From NCBI RefSeq assembly GCF_902150065.1, contig NC_043998.1, positions 4,472,001 to 4,536,000 of the forward strand: 64,000 nt of DNA, read 5' to 3'. Below, piece by piece: positions 35,485-49,205 of the stretch. The position numbers and the translations under genes were made by a program. The stretch's first letter is position 1. Every line of letters begins with the position of its first letter. The notes beneath the pieces are model-generated. The model was not told the DNA's origin. It made no database searches and worked only from the letters and a program-made list of their open reading frames with translations. This stretch comes from Myripristis murdjan (Eukaryota; Chordata; Actinopteri; Holocentriformes; Holocentridae).

Positions 35485-35886
35485 AATCACTTTTATTTCC
35501 CTTTACTAAACTTTTATTTTCATCAACCCTTTATTTCCTCATACTTGTGATAGAAATAAATCTGTTTAATTTCTCATTCCCATAAATTATCCGCTGTCCA
35601 TTTTCAGAATAATAAGCTGAGCTGTAGTGTACAAACCCCTCACTTGGGACTTGGATTTCTGCACTTCCCACTTTATTGCAGCAGGCGGCGACATGCGGCT
35701 TTGTGCTGCCACTACAGCTGCGGCTTGAACCAACGAGTGCTGGATAAGGAAGTGGATTACTGACTTTTACCGGTGGGGAAGGGAAACCCGTGGAAACCGA
35801 GCTGGCATCTACCAGAAAGTGACAAAAATACCTCCCGATCGGAATATGTATTAAACCGATCGGTTCTCCTGTCTGGTTTTGGCGTC

Positions 35887-38211
35887 ATGAGGATAAACGA
35901 GAACACTTTACTGGAAGGAAACCAAGTCGTGTTGGTTCCCTACAATGCAGACCATGTGCCAAGGTAATATCAGCTGCACTGTGGACCCGCATGCTTGTTG
36001 TGCTGATAATGCAGTCAGACAAGTGCAGTGACTCCCATATGTCTGGCTGTGGTGTGCAGGGCATCAGTGCACACCTTTGCATGCATGCATCCATTGTCTT
36101 ACTGCTTTGCACCATCACACCCCACACCCTGGTTCAGCTTCAGCATCCTCCCTGTATCCTCCCTGTCCGCCTGTCAGGTATCACGAATGGATGAAGTCCC
36201 ATGAGCTCCAGCAGCTGACAGCCTCAGAGCCGCTGACCCTGCAGCAGGAGTACGACATGCAGAGGAGCTGGAGGGAGGATGAAGACAGTAAGCCGGCATC
36301 TGTCATCTCACTCAAACACAGCTTCTCCTGGAGGCCGATGAATATTCCAAAATTGTTGCTCCAGAAAAAAGGCATGGGCTTGTGCACTGAAGAAAAAAGG
36401 AGCTCATATAAGAGACAGTGCAGTTGGTTTCCTGTAGATAATCTATAAGACACCATATTGCCTAAATAAATACCAATTCAGAAGTGCAAAAATAGTAATA
36501 TGTTGTGCCAAAAAGCTGGGTTAAAAGACGCAGAGACAGTGGATTTTAATTGCCACTATTTAAAATCTTGTTTTACAGTGGCCTATGAGGCCTATGTTTG
36601 CCTTTCTTTTGTAATTAAAGCGGCTTAGTTGTAAGGTGATGTAGCAGCAGTTTTAGCCTCTCAAAGCATTTTGTCTGTACATGTTGATTATAGCAACATC
36701 TTGAGTTTGCACTAAGGGGAAATACCCTCTATTTAATATCTTTCCATCCTTGCAGCACGTCCAGGGAAAAAAAAATGCCATCATATCAATTGTCATTCAG
36801 TGTCATCTAGCCAGCCTGTCACGTGAATGACAAAACACTTGGTTCTTTACCTCTTTCTCAAACTGCATCTCATTTTGCCAGAGTGCACCTTCATCATCTT
36901 GGACAAGCAGCGATGGGCAGACTCCAGCGTGCAGGAGGAGCAGTGCATGGTGGGAGACGTCAACATCTTCCTCACTGATCCCAGTGACCCCTCTTTGGCT
37001 GAGCTGGAGATAATGATTGCTGGTGATCCTGTTTATGTTACAAACACACTAAAAGTAAAGGCGAACTCTAGTTTTATCTACTCATGCTGAAATACCTCGG
37101 GGTGACTTTTCAGATTTTTGTGTGCAAGAGCTCATTTGTCTTCTATCCCCGTTTCACAGCATATTAAACTAAGAAGCTTGATGTTGCTCATTACTTGACA
37201 TAAAATGTTTATGCAGTTTCTTGTGTTCAACAGAGCCGAGCTACAGGGGCAGGGGCATCGGAAAGGAGGTGACATGCATGATGATGTCCTATGGTAAGCA
37301 GATTACATGATCATCCAGTGTATTTCTTCACTGTTATTCTAACAGGCAGCCACCACTGAAATATACACTGGTGTATTATGGAGACTGAGATTTCTTAGTA
37401 TGCTTAAGTGGACTTTAATTAGGCATGTAGCAGAACATACTTGGCAAAAATTAACCGTCATAGTGAAATAAAATTTTACTGACACACTTATTTTTTAGTA
37501 TTAATTTCCTAAATTCCAGTGCAGATTTGCAATGAAAGTGTAGACAAAAGATATGTGTTCTTTTACTCTGAGGTGCAAAATGAACCCCATACATAGCCTG
37601 GTCATATGAAGAAAGTGAGCTGTTGGTCGCATTGTGGAAGCAGCCATGGCTCACAGAAAGAGCTTAATTTATTTAAATCACATGTATTGGAGCACTTTGG
37701 CTTCCCTCTAAAAAATTTTTTTTTGTTTCCGCCAATAGGCCAAAGTTCCTTTTTTTAAGAGTTTTACAGAATAAATGGAAAGCAAAGTTATATTTGTCTC
37801 CTTTCTGTATTTGTTACTGATCTGATTCAAAACTGTGATACCTGTATGAAGGTTACCTGCTGATGTGCTCTCCTCCAACAGCGGTGACGAAACTGGGCAT
37901 TCAAAAGTTTGAGGCAAAGATCGGACTGGACAATCAAGTCAGCATCGCCATGTTCAAGAAACTCCACTTCCACAAGGTAATGAGGTGAAACATGAGGTGA
38001 AACACATCAACTTGTTACTGCCAGTGAACCTAACCGCCCTGAATCCTTCCGTCCACCGCAGCTGTCCATGTGTAAGGTGTTCAAAGAAGTGACGCTTGGG
38101 CTGACGGTGGACGACTCGGTTCGGACAAAACTCCTGGCTGACACGGCGTACATGAAGGAGAGAGACTACAGACAGACCTGCAGCAACAGGCAGGAACTGA
38201 CTTCACCATGA
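35887..38211 (+). CDS. nat9: NAT9, GNAT-family N-acetyltransferase
   Basis: Six exons: 35887-35963, 36178-36287, 36882-37022, 37234-37293, 37882-37976 and 38062-38211. All junctions are in phase, giving 210 aa (human about 207). The N-terminal MRINENTLLEGNQVVLVPY and HVPRYHEWMKS match NAT9. The central CMVGDVNIFLTD strand is followed by the acetyl-CoA loop RGRGIGKE, split from its strand by an intron. The segment FEAKIGLDNQVSIAMFKKL is the GNAT C-terminal signature. The Drosophila relative has been tied to microtubule stability; the substrate in vertebrates is uncertain. The start codon is the first ATG of the exon in the right frame and gives the family's usual N-terminus. Confidence 0.96.
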
Positions 38212-38393
38212 ACTGGTCTGTAAGCACGTCCCAGGCACTTCCAGCTGTGAAGCAGTGCACTCTGGGTACGTTCAGTAACATGAACATGTCTGTTCTGACT
38301 GGTCAAAGGAGCTCTGGACAAATGCTGCTTGCAGACACACAAATACCTGTGCAGTATATTCCTCGTAACTATAATCTTGAGCTTCTTTGTTAT

Positions 38394-38399
38394 AATAAA
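38394..38399 (+). promoter_or_regulatory. Candidate nat9 poly(A) signal
   Basis: AATAAA 183 bases after the stop codon. It precedes the poly(T) tract at 38547-38564 that belongs to an opposite-strand LINE relic. Confidence 0.55.
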
Positions 38400-38545
38400 T
38401 TTTATATTTCTTCCTCTGATATATACTGTAGAAAAGGCACGTTTTCACAAAATATGTTCAGCTACAGTTCGAGGCTTTTTTATTTGATTACAGATACACC
38501 TGTATTGGACAGATTGTGTTAACTGCATTGGAGACTTGTTTGGCT

Positions 38546-39310
38546 TTTTTTTTTTTTTTTTTTGAAGTAAGTTGATATTTGAAATAGTTATAATTCCCGG
38601 ATACTTAAAACATGGCACAGCCATTCCTGCTATTTTATCTGCTATTTTATCTTTTTAATATAAACAAGGAATATCAATAACTGTCATCAGAATATATTTG
38701 GATTTTGACATTAATGCATACAGAAGGGAGGATATTACTGTACAAACTGAACAGAAGTGGTCCTGATATTGATCCCTGTGGAACACCGTTTGAACATTCA
38801 GCCAATTTAGAAACCCTATCCCAATTCTAGTACATTGTTTTCACTGTAAAAGTTAAAAGTCGTGCTGCAGAGTTTAGGACAAGCTGAGTTACATGGGTGA
38901 AAAGAGCATTGCAGTAATCTAAATGGGATGTTAAAAAGTGAGAGATAATTATCTCTGTGTCCTGAGGTGCTGACCTTGGCAATGTTCCTGACATAGAAGT
39001 AGCAAGCATGGACCAGTTTTGTGATGATGATGATGAAAATGCAAAGTCAAATAAACATAATCTCCGAAATTCTTAGTCACAGGCTTTATGTGCACTGCTT
39101 GTGCAGCAGGTTGCAGGACCAGTTATGAATATCTCAGTCGTATTAGCATTCAGTTGAAAAGAGTTTGGGACCATTCACCCCTTCTTGACAAGAAGACAGT
39201 AGTAAAAAATTGTCTGCTAAAATCATTAGGGTTACAACAGATGGAGTTGCATATCATGTGCATGAAAATGGACAGAAATGTCATGCCGTCTGATAATGTG
39301 CCCCAAGTCT
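38546..39310 (-). mobile_element. L2/CR1-like LINE relic with poly(A) end, rearranged
   Basis: Read on the minus strand, LGHIIRRHDISVHFHAHDMQ (about 39306-39247) corresponds to the YADDTQL region of the RT. Further on, SHLDYCNALF and LVLNSAARLL (about 38930-38845) correspond to the late RT block SRLDYCNAL...VQNSAARL. A third block, GVPQGSISGPLLFSLY (38787-38740), lies downstream of these although it belongs upstream. The copy ends in poly(A), seen as T18 at 38547-38564. It is inactive and broken, with several frame changes. The motif style matches the relic at 25490-26000. Confidence 0.75.
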
Positions 39311-40380
39311 CCAGCAGTCCTGCACAGAAAGCTCTGCAGTTTCAGCACTCACTGGAGCCAGAAAAGATTACCTCGGGAAAGTGCAGTGCAACAACACAGC
39401 AATGACTGATAAGCACCAAAGATAACACAAGGCACTGGATGGCTTTGGGCCTTAATATATCTTTGATCTTTATCTGTGATAAATCCACTTATATTCTTTG
39501 TTCATGGGAAACAGGACTCCTTGTCACTCCACACCCGCAATAGAAGCCAGCAGGGAGCGAAGCTCTTCACATAAACTTGGGTTGAAATGATTTGACTCTC
39601 CTCCCTGTCATCCACTTATTGAATTTAGCCTTCATAGCCCTTATTAATTAAACAAACAGCAAGCAATAAGACACAAATCCCAGATCAGAGGTAATTACCA
39701 ATTACAGAAATGGATGTGTAAAAATTCCTGGAGAATTAAAGTTGCTGCTGTTCCATTGCTACTCCAGAAGGTGTCACTCTGTCTGTACTTATTTTGGGGC
39801 CAAGCACCTCAATCACACACACTCCCCTTTACCAGTTTGATAAAAGGATATCATTTGTTATCATGCAAATCTGTATTTCTATATTGGAGAGACCAGGAAG
39901 ATTCAGTTGAATATAAACCATACTGCAAATAACTACATATGTAACTGCAATGATTCAAGCCAATTGATATTGGTTGTTATTTGCTAGATTTTATCCTGTG
40001 ACCTGTTTAAGATGAATTTCTTTATATATTTAATGACAGGTGTGATGAAAAGAAGCTTATGTGTGCTCAAAGAGGAAATCACAAAGCTATGTGTCATTAA
40101 ACATTGGCCTTGTTTTCACTGCTGCTAAGTTTAAAAAAAGTATTTCTATGCAACGGTTGTGGAACAACTGGTTTTCAAACCAAATTTAAAGCAAGTTTAA
40201 ATTTCAGATGTAGCAAATTGCATTTCTGTCTTCACCGACGCAACAGCCTCTGAATTGGTTGAATTCATTTTCATTATATATGGAATATATGGAATATTTT
40301 CCAAATCCTAAAACCTAACCTCAGTTTCACAACAGTTGCAAAACAGGACAGTGAAAACTCAGCCATTGAGTAGACCACTT
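39310..40380. other. Convergent gap between nat9 and the collagen gene
   Basis: No coding region is supported. nat9 and the collagen gene end towards each other. Apart from the LINE relic at its left edge, the sequence is AT-rich and unremarkable. Confidence 0.6.
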
Positions 40381-40387
40381 CACATGC

Positions 40388-40393
40388 TTTATT
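40388..40393 (-). promoter_or_regulatory. Candidate poly(A) signal of the collagen gene
   Basis: AATAAA on the minus strand, about 1.14 kb past the stop codon. The intervening 40394-41532 would be the 3' UTR. Other signals nearer the stop were not ruled out, and type I collagen genes often use more than one. Confidence 0.45.
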
Positions 40394-41532
40394 TCAGCAC
40401 CCAAAATAATTAAAAACATCTTGATTTATTATACATGTACAAAATAAGTACAGAATCTTTCTTTTAAACCATGAAAGTGGGTCTGCTTCAGTTTTACTTT
40501 TTTACTCTTTTCTTTCTTTTTTAAGAAACCCTTCGCGAAAAAGAAATCAACAAACAACATAAACAAAAGGGTGGGAGATGTGTGCTGTTTTAGTGAAGAG
40601 GAGTTATCCACAGGGCAAACAGACATTAGGTCAACACTGAACACATGGGCAGGGAAATGATATTTAACCAGTCACTTGCTTTTATCTACAAAGACATGAA
40701 TGCATGCATTACATCCGCAGTGATCACTTTTCAGAGGACCTCTGTCATGAGAACCAACACTGAAGAAAACAATTGCACTGCATAGACAACAAGACAATGA
40801 GTCAATTTACTAGCACCAAAGGTTCTGCAGGCATTAGTGGCAATAGTTACAGTATGATAGTGATAGCTTCCCTATCAAACACCAATAACTGGACCTCATT
40901 GGATTGATAATAGCACCTTTGACTGTTGTTGGTTTTCCCCTATCAGACTTGTTGTGTAAAATATACCCTTGCGTTTAACAAAAATTAGGGGTGACTTCTA
41001 GTATGAGGTAGCCATCAAGGTATCAAAATGAAGATGATTTTCTTTGTCTTGCTCTTTTAATGGTTGCTTATCTAAGCAACTTTCAGGTGTTTTTCATGAA
41101 GTCAGCACAAGAAGACACTTCACACTTTTTACAATTTATTTAACACCAGAAAATGGTACATATTTGTTGTTTTCAATGTCCTTCTGCAGTGGTAAAAAAA
41201 TGGCAAACGTCACCTGTGTTTCATTGTGTGTGTAGATCTTTTTTGTTTTTTTCAAACTCCAGGGGGAAATTTTACACAAGCATATATTATTTTCTTGTTG
41301 CCAGTGGAAACAAAAGATTCTTTTAAAGTGTCCTTGTGGTTGGTTTCGGTTGAAGGTAGCAGTCCCGAAAAAATGCTTCTCAGGATTGGAAAAACACAAA
41401 CACTGTCTTCAGTAGAGTGGTTTTAAGCATGTGGACCAATGGCAGCCGAATGAGTTTTGAATGCATAGAAAAGGATTTAGAGATGACTGCTAGAAAAAAA
41501 ACAACAATTTCATGTCCATATTTCTTTCCTTT

Positions 41533-42901
41533 TTACAAGAAGCAAACTGGGCCAATTTCAACGCCAAATTCCTGATCAGGTGCACCAACATCCATAGGAG
41601 CAATGTCAATGATGGGCAGGCGGGTTGTTTTTGATGTGCTGTAGTCAATGACTGTCTTGCCCCATGTGCCAGTGTGTGACTGTGGAGAGAAACAAAAGAG
41701 AGCGAAAGTCAGAAACCGTTCACAATTTGCTTGAGAAATTCCACCACAGTGAGATTTTAGTTACAAGTGAAAATGTAGAGTGCACTAAAGATCACAAAAT
41801 CATCTCACATCCTTGCAGGCAAAGCTGGGTGATTTACCACACTGCTTTTGCACATTTCATTTTTTAAAAATTCCAGCGTCATTTTAAATATAAGGTAGCT
41901 GTAGGTTAAAAAAAGTAGAAAAAGAGAGATGGAATATAGCTCACCGTGCAGCCATCCTCGCTGACGCTGTATGTGAAGCGGCTGTTGCCCTCAGCTCTGA
42001 TCTCGATGTCATTGGAGCCCTGGAGCATCAGGGCCTTCTTCAGGTTGCCGGTGGCAGAGTCCATGTAGGCAATGCTGTTCTTGCAGTGGTATGTGACGTT
42101 CTGAGAGGCCTGGTTGGACATCAGGCGCATGAAGGTCATCTGGATGCTGACGTCCTCGGTATCAGCTCCATCAGTGCCATACTGGAACTGCATGGGAAAT
42201 GGGAGAGAAGGAGGCAGAGGTTTTAGAATTCATCATGGTCCATGAACTGATCGGAGTTTTGATGGTAATAATGCCAATCAAAAGTGTTTCTGGCTGTGTT
42301 TTCCCACCTGGAATCCACCAGTCATGGCTTCGCTGAACCAGACGTGCTTCTTCTCTCTGGCGTTCTTGCTGAGGTACCAGTTCTTCATGGGGATGCTGGA
42401 CTCGCTGGGGTAGACGCAAGTGGCGCCAGTCTCCATGTCGCAGTGAACCTTGACAGCATCCAGAATAGAGCCCTGGTTGGGGTCAACCCAGTACATGCCT
42501 GTGCAAATGCAGGAACACAGTTTGAAGAGAGTTTGAAGATTAGGTCATCCTTGTATCAAACATGGTTTCATCTTGGTTCGGTATTATTGCACTGATCTGG
42601 GCCTCTCATTGCACTCACCGCTCTTCCACTCAGGGTGGCACATCTTCAGGTCACGGCACATGCGGGCAGGGTTCTTCTGGGTACCCTCGGGGCTGCGGAG
42701 GTTCTCGATCTTCTGAGTCAGGGTCTTCAGGGTGGTGTCAACCTCCATGTCGCGATCGCGCATCATGTTGGGGTCATCAGCACGGTAGTGGCCACCACGG
42801 AAGGGATCGGGGGCCTTCTCCTGAATAGGCTGGCTGATGAAATCAAATCCACCGCCAGGGGCTCCAGGGGGTCCGGGAGGTCCAGGGGGTCCGGGAGGTC
42901 C
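41533..42901 (-). CDS. col1a1b: Collagen exons 48-51: C-telopeptide and C-propeptide
   Basis: Exons 42901-42619, 42498-42308, 42187-41945 and 41679-41533 encode the end of the helix ([12 protein letters not shown]), a telopeptide with a cross-link Lys (QEKA), the BMP1-type cleavage site HYRA|DDPN and the trimerising COLFI domain. Seven Cys are found: ARMC, DLKMC, VHC, ATC, TYHC, DGC and GPVC. The family's eighth, in NQGC, is Ser here (NQGS, codon 42469-42467). The N-glycosylation site NVT before the YHC is kept. The protein ends [11 protein letters not shown]. Confidence 0.95.
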
Positions 42902-45900
42902 CTAATTAGAGTTAACAGGCGTTTACCTAAAGCATTACTAATCTGCACGCATGTGTATGAGGTTATGCATATTTGTGACGAAAAAGAGATCACAGCGCAA
43001 CTTACAGCAGGTCCCATCTCTCCATTGCGACCGCGAGGTCCAGGGGGTCCAATGGGTCCAGGCAGACCGTTCATGCCATCCTTACCAGGGGCACCAGAAG
43101 ATCCAGCAGGTCCCTATGATGCAAAAGCCACATGATTACTTACTAAGGGTAAAACACGGATTCAGGACAGTTCCCCTTTATTGACAGACTGAAGACCATA
43201 TGTGTATGTGTACAACAAATATTTCTGTATAACTGTGATGTGTACACACACACACACATATATATACATATATGTACACAAACTCTCCTGGTCACACCAT
43301 AGGGGTAGTTTATTTTTTCTATCAGTGATAATGTGGTAATGTGACAGATTGTAAAAGCAGTTGTACTTACTCTAGGTCCAGCAGGTCCAGAAGCACCAGC
43401 GGGTCCTTGCTCTCCAGCAGAGCCCTAGAGGGATGTGAAGATTAAAACATTAAAAATTACATCACTGACTTGCAAATCATAATGTCAAAACTACAATGAG
43501 TCACCTGCATCTAATGTACCTTTTATAAGAGACAATATACATTTTGTGGTAATCAAAACTACAAATTATACATGTAGCTGAGAAGTTTGTATAATAGCCA
43601 CTTTTACATGTAACCAGACATTATTTGAAGGTCCTACTCCAAAAAATCCTGATAATTGGTAATGTGTAGTGAATATTGGGATACACCAGCCATTTTAGCC
43701 TGTGCAGGATTGAAATGGTTACTCACAGCAGGTCCGGGAAGACCCTGCATGCCAGAGAATCCTCTGTGTCCCTTGTGGCCTCTCTCTCCAGCCTCTCCAG
43801 CCTCTCCCTTGTCTCCACGAGCACCAGCAGGGCCCTGATAGACAGCAGCAGGAGGTCAACATGTTATAGCAGGTTCATAATCATCTGTCCCATTGAGTTT
43901 AAGATTGTGGCAGTATTTCAGAGAAGGGTAGGTAGGCTTGTGTATGTGTTTCTGTGTAAAGAAACATTTTGGTTATGTATATTAAAGGTGTGTATGATGT
44001 AATGTTGAACATACATTAGCACCACGGGCACCAGCGGGACCAGATGGGCCAGCAGGACCGGCAGGACCCTAAAGGAAACAGAAAATTAAAAAATCTTAGC
44101 AAGTCTCCATGCACAGAGCACAATGATATTTTAAAAATGTAGGAATGTACAGCCATGCAAAGTGAGGAATTGCAACTTCTTATAAACTGAATAATAATAG
44201 TAATAAGTAAGGTACATTTTTGACCTAGATCAAAATATGCACTTACAGCCTCTCCACGGTCACCAGATTTGCCAGAGGGGCCAACAGCTCCAGGGGCACC
44301 AGGAGCACCAGGGGCACCAGGAGGTCCAGCAACACCACTCTCACCACGGTCTCCCTACAGGAGCAGCCAAACAGGGAACATCTCTATTGAGAAGCTGTGT
44401 CCACAACAACATGAATGATGCACAGAATGATGCTGTTTCAGTAGGGACGCCATTTTGGAGTAAAGTTTAACCTCTGAGATCAAACTGCTACTTCTTCACG
44501 CTTAATGACAATTAAAAAAAGGCTAGAGGGGAAGGTTTACCTTGGGGCCAGGAGGTCCATCACGACCAGGGGCACCATCGTGACCAGCAGATCCCTGTGG
44601 GACAGAAAGTGATGCTGGTTAATCATCACAATGTTCAGCTGGTGAGCCTAGTTGTTTACCATCAAAGTGAACAGCACAAGGCCTCATTAGCTACACACAC
44701 ATGTTCATGAGTTTTTGGGCTAACAGCAGTAATAATAGTGAAGTCTCAGTTTAGTGTGTGAATGAGCTCTGTATCAATGTCATCCTTTACTGGACTTTGT
44801 GATAACAGTAATTCTGATGCTGGTTCAGTATGAAACAGACTGAGGCCTCTTACTTCACGACCAGCCTCTCCGGGAGCACCAGCCAGTCCAGGGGGTCCCA
44901 TGGGTCCAGGAGGTCCACGCTCACCAACAGGTCCAGAAGGTCCCTGCTTTCCAGGCTCACCCTGAGTGAATACAAGAGAGAAGTTATTGGTGTGGCTGAA
45001 GATGGAAGCTATAAGAAAAAGAAAGTAGAGCACTTTAAAGCCCATATCCCCACTGAATACTGGTTATAGTTGTTTTTTGCAATTATGACATCATGAAGAG
45101 TTGAGAAGGTGGATAGAGTATAATGTTGGTATATTGTTTAAATTATGTCTGTGTTTATGGTATTAATGCCATGCTGTCCTGTCCTGTCTTTCAGAACAGT
45201 CAAATAGTGCATTTGATTGGTGTGTCCATTGCTCTACATAGCAGAATTATGTCTAAGGAGCTCAGCTAGTTAGCATTGCCTATTTCACTGTAAAGCCTCT
45301 ATCACTATGTGGAATTTAGTAAGCGGTAAGATGTTGATTTTTTTTTTTTTTTTTTTTTTAACCAGTATCACCAAGACAAACTATTTCTGATACTGATTTT
45401 TAACATTTTGATCTATACGGTATAATTTTTTTGCAGCAGCCATGGTGCTGACACGCGCTCAGGGAATACTCACAGATGGTCCGGGCAGACCACCGAAACC
45501 ACGCTCTCCACGCTGTCCAGGCAGACCTACAATACCACGCTGTCCAGCAATACCCTGAGGTCCAGCGATACCAGGGGCACCCTGCGCAGGGACAAGCAAA
45601 CAGCCACAAGTTAGTGACTCTTATAGAGGCACAGAAAAAGCTGAAAAAGCAGTTTCCTATGTTGTATTGCAGGTGATCAAAACCACTGACACAAAGCCAT
45701 TTTAGGGTGTAATGCAGAAAATAATAAATTCCCCTATCTATCATCTATCATGATCATATTACGTCCTAGGTGCATCTATTGAAAAAGTGAAATTTGAAGG
45801 GGTACTTACAGCAGGTCCGTCAGAGCCAACAGATCCCTTCTCTCCAGAAGGTCCGGGGGGTCCAGCAGCACCAGGCTCACCAGGGCGACCAGCAGCACCA

Positions 45901-48631
45901 GTCTCACCACGAGCTCCTCTCTGTCCCTCTTTGCCAGTGGGTCCAGTGGGTCCAGCGGGTCCAGCAGTTCCCTGGAAACATCCAGAGGTGTCAGGTCAGC
46001 CTGACTGGCGTTCAGTCACACTGATGAAGGCCATGATGACCACTGACATGTTGATCTTTCATGTCGCCCCTGCATTTGGTGATTCTGACCTGACAACTGA
46101 TGTATAAAGAAATGCTCTGTGTGTGGAAAATTAGGAGGGGAGACTTACAGCAGGGCCGGGGGGTCCAACTCTGCCAGCGGGTCCGGGGAAACCAGTAGCA
46201 CCCTATGCACATACACACACACGCACACACGCACAAATACAATGAGAAATGATATCCTCCACTTCAGAATGAAAAATAAAACAGGATCAGTGTTTTTACC
46301 ATTTTTGTAAGCATAATTCAATGGTAACATAAGAGTTGCTTGGAGGTTGATGTGATACTTACAGGGGGTCCAGCACCACCACGAGCACCTTTGGGTCCAG
46401 AGGGACCAGCAGGTCCCTATAGACACAAAAATATACAAGTTAGACGGGAAATAGAATATTTAATATCAAAATATAATTTAGTATAATCTTTATATTAACA
46501 ACATGACCTAATCAAAAGTTTTCCATTCATCCAATTCATTATCAGCTCTGGGTCGTTCAGTCACACTGATGAAGGTACAAGTTTTTAATGTGTGTGCTTC
46601 ATATAATTAAATCAGCATATTGACCTACAATGTTAAATACATCTTTTCTAAGGCTAGCAACCAAAGTGAAATTACAGACATTGATAGCAGTGGAGGTTAA
46701 CATGCTGTGACTTGACTGCTTATGATGGCTGTAGTATATAACAGTGGTAATTAGGATGATATGTGGGTGTGTTTTATAAGCGCAGAGAAACCTACCTGAG
46801 GTCCAGCAGCTCCGACGGGTCCAGCAGGGCCAGCAGCACCAGCGTCTCCCTTGGGTCCAGAGTCACCAGTCTCTCCCTTGGCACCAGGCTGACCATCAGC
46901 ACCCTGTGGTGGGATGATTCAAAGGAGGACAAGAGAGGGAAATGTTGAAAGTGTGCTTTCTTGTGAAAATTTAAATCCTAAATTCTAGCATTAGGATAGA
47001 GGGCTTTGCATTTTCATCTTTTAATGCATTTAAATCTGTAGAGAAATGTCAATGTGCTGAAATGGAATATAACGATGGAGGTTCTTACAGGGGGTCCAGC
47101 GAATCCAGCAGGTCCAGGAGGGCCAGACTCTCCACGCTCACCCTGTTAGATTATGGGAAAAGGGACATTAGAGACTGCAAATGCCCTACATGTAATGTTG
47201 TCATTTATGTTTTATTTATTTTAGCAGGTCACTCAGGTATCGATGTGTGCAAGAGTTTCAATACACAGTGCAGCCAGTAAGCCTATTCTATGAGTGTTTC
47301 ATGGTACACTACAGAGTTTTCAGTGTGTTTTATAGGACACTTGAATGTATTCTGTGTTTTCTAGCAATCTGTGGAGTGTTTCTTTTGAGATCAAACTTAC
47401 AGGGGAACCGCGAGGTCCAGTGGGTCCAGCAACGCCAAGGGCTCCAGGCTCACCCTACAGTTGAATGAGAAGAAAAAATATTAGCTAAATATTTGATCAG
47501 TCATACAAATGTTTCAAAAATTATTTAATTTAATGAGGCACCAGTTTATAGTGATTTGACCCTGGAATAAAGCAATGGCTCCATTTTTCTGCACAGTATA
47601 TGCGAATACAGATAGTAAATAAAGATAGCAAATGCATAAATGCAGTTGTGTTTGGCCTTACCTTCTCACCCTGACCACCGGGAGGTCCAGGTGGTCCAAT
47701 AGCACCAGTCATTCCACGCATGCCATCCTTGCCAGGGGCACCATCAAGACCCTTGGGTCCACCCTCACCCTGAGAAGAAACAGAAGTTCACACGATGAAG
47801 ATTTATTTCCAATATCAGATGCTGAATTTGTTGATATGCATAAACATAACCCATGCTTATGTATGAGATACCCCAACAGGGTATTAGCTTGTAACTGTGT
47901 GGAATACACTGAAATATTTTACTGATTTTAAATTGAAAATAGCTTTCTTTAATTGCATTTTTGTGTACTCTCTTTTTGTGTATACTCTTACTAGACTAAT
48001 TTATTTCTAATCAGTCACACAAACTTGAGTAAGAATTAAGAATAAAAATAAAAGAATAAAAAATGTCATATTTGAATAATACATGTTTTTTCTTTTCTTT
48101 TCTTAAAGGTAGTATTAAGGTACCCTCTTAAAGGTTAGCAGAAGCTTCTCAACTTTCTGCCACGACGTTTGGAAATTTGTGATGTGCTTGATTTTTACTG
48201 GTAATTTTAGAGAAAGTAGTGTTTATATATAGAACCACGTCTCTAACTTTATCCTAACTTGAAAAATGTGATCTCCTAAAACCCACTATCCTGTTGTTTA
48301 ATGTTTAGTGTGCGGCTGATTGTGCAAGAATATAATGATTAGCATAACCTGTTATCCACAACCTAAAATTTAAACCTAAAACCTTAAAAAAAATTTTTGT
48401 CAGAACAAATGCGTGTATATACATTTTTACAAGCATCTCATGATTCCTACTCAACCCAACACTTAAACTGGATGTGCTCAAATGGCTGCCGTAGGAGACT
48501 AAAAGGACAGGTGTGATACTCACTTTCTCTCCCTTGACACCGGGCAGACCGCCAGCACCGCGCTCACCGGGCATTCCCTGCATACCTGGGGGTCCCTGAC
48601 CACCGGGGGCACCAGCAGTACCGGGCTCTCC

Positions 48632-48662
<31 letters not shown>

Positions 48663-49205
48663 ATGGGAAATAATGGCATTATTCCCCATTCAAAACAACC
48701 TACTTCATGCATACAGTGCAATTTTAAAGTATATGTTAAATAGAAGTCAGCACTGATCATTGGAGGTGAAAAGGTGTGTTTTTATGTTTGTTTACATGTT
48801 GTTTTTATGCTGAATCTGCGTGGAGGTGAGATACTAAATGCACTTTTATTTTGAGCATAAGGAGATGAGGCGGGTGTGTGTGGCAGGTGTTCAGTGAAAA
48901 CAAAAGCTGGAAGTGTGCGAGTACATGGATACGGGAGAGACTCATAAACAAACCTTAGCACCATCGTTACCAGCAGGACCAGGAGCACCACGGGGTCCAG
49001 TGGGGCCAGCGACGCCAGTGGCACCACGCTCACCAGGGAATCCTCTTTCACCCTGGAGGAGAGAACGGACACATCAGCCATGACCATCAGCTAAAGGATG
49101 GAGGAACAGCGTCTAACACACTGTGCCCAAAGCAGGGTATTTTGAGATACTCACTCTGGATCCAGATGGGCCATGGGGTCCAGCCTCACCGGGAACACCC
49201 TGCAC

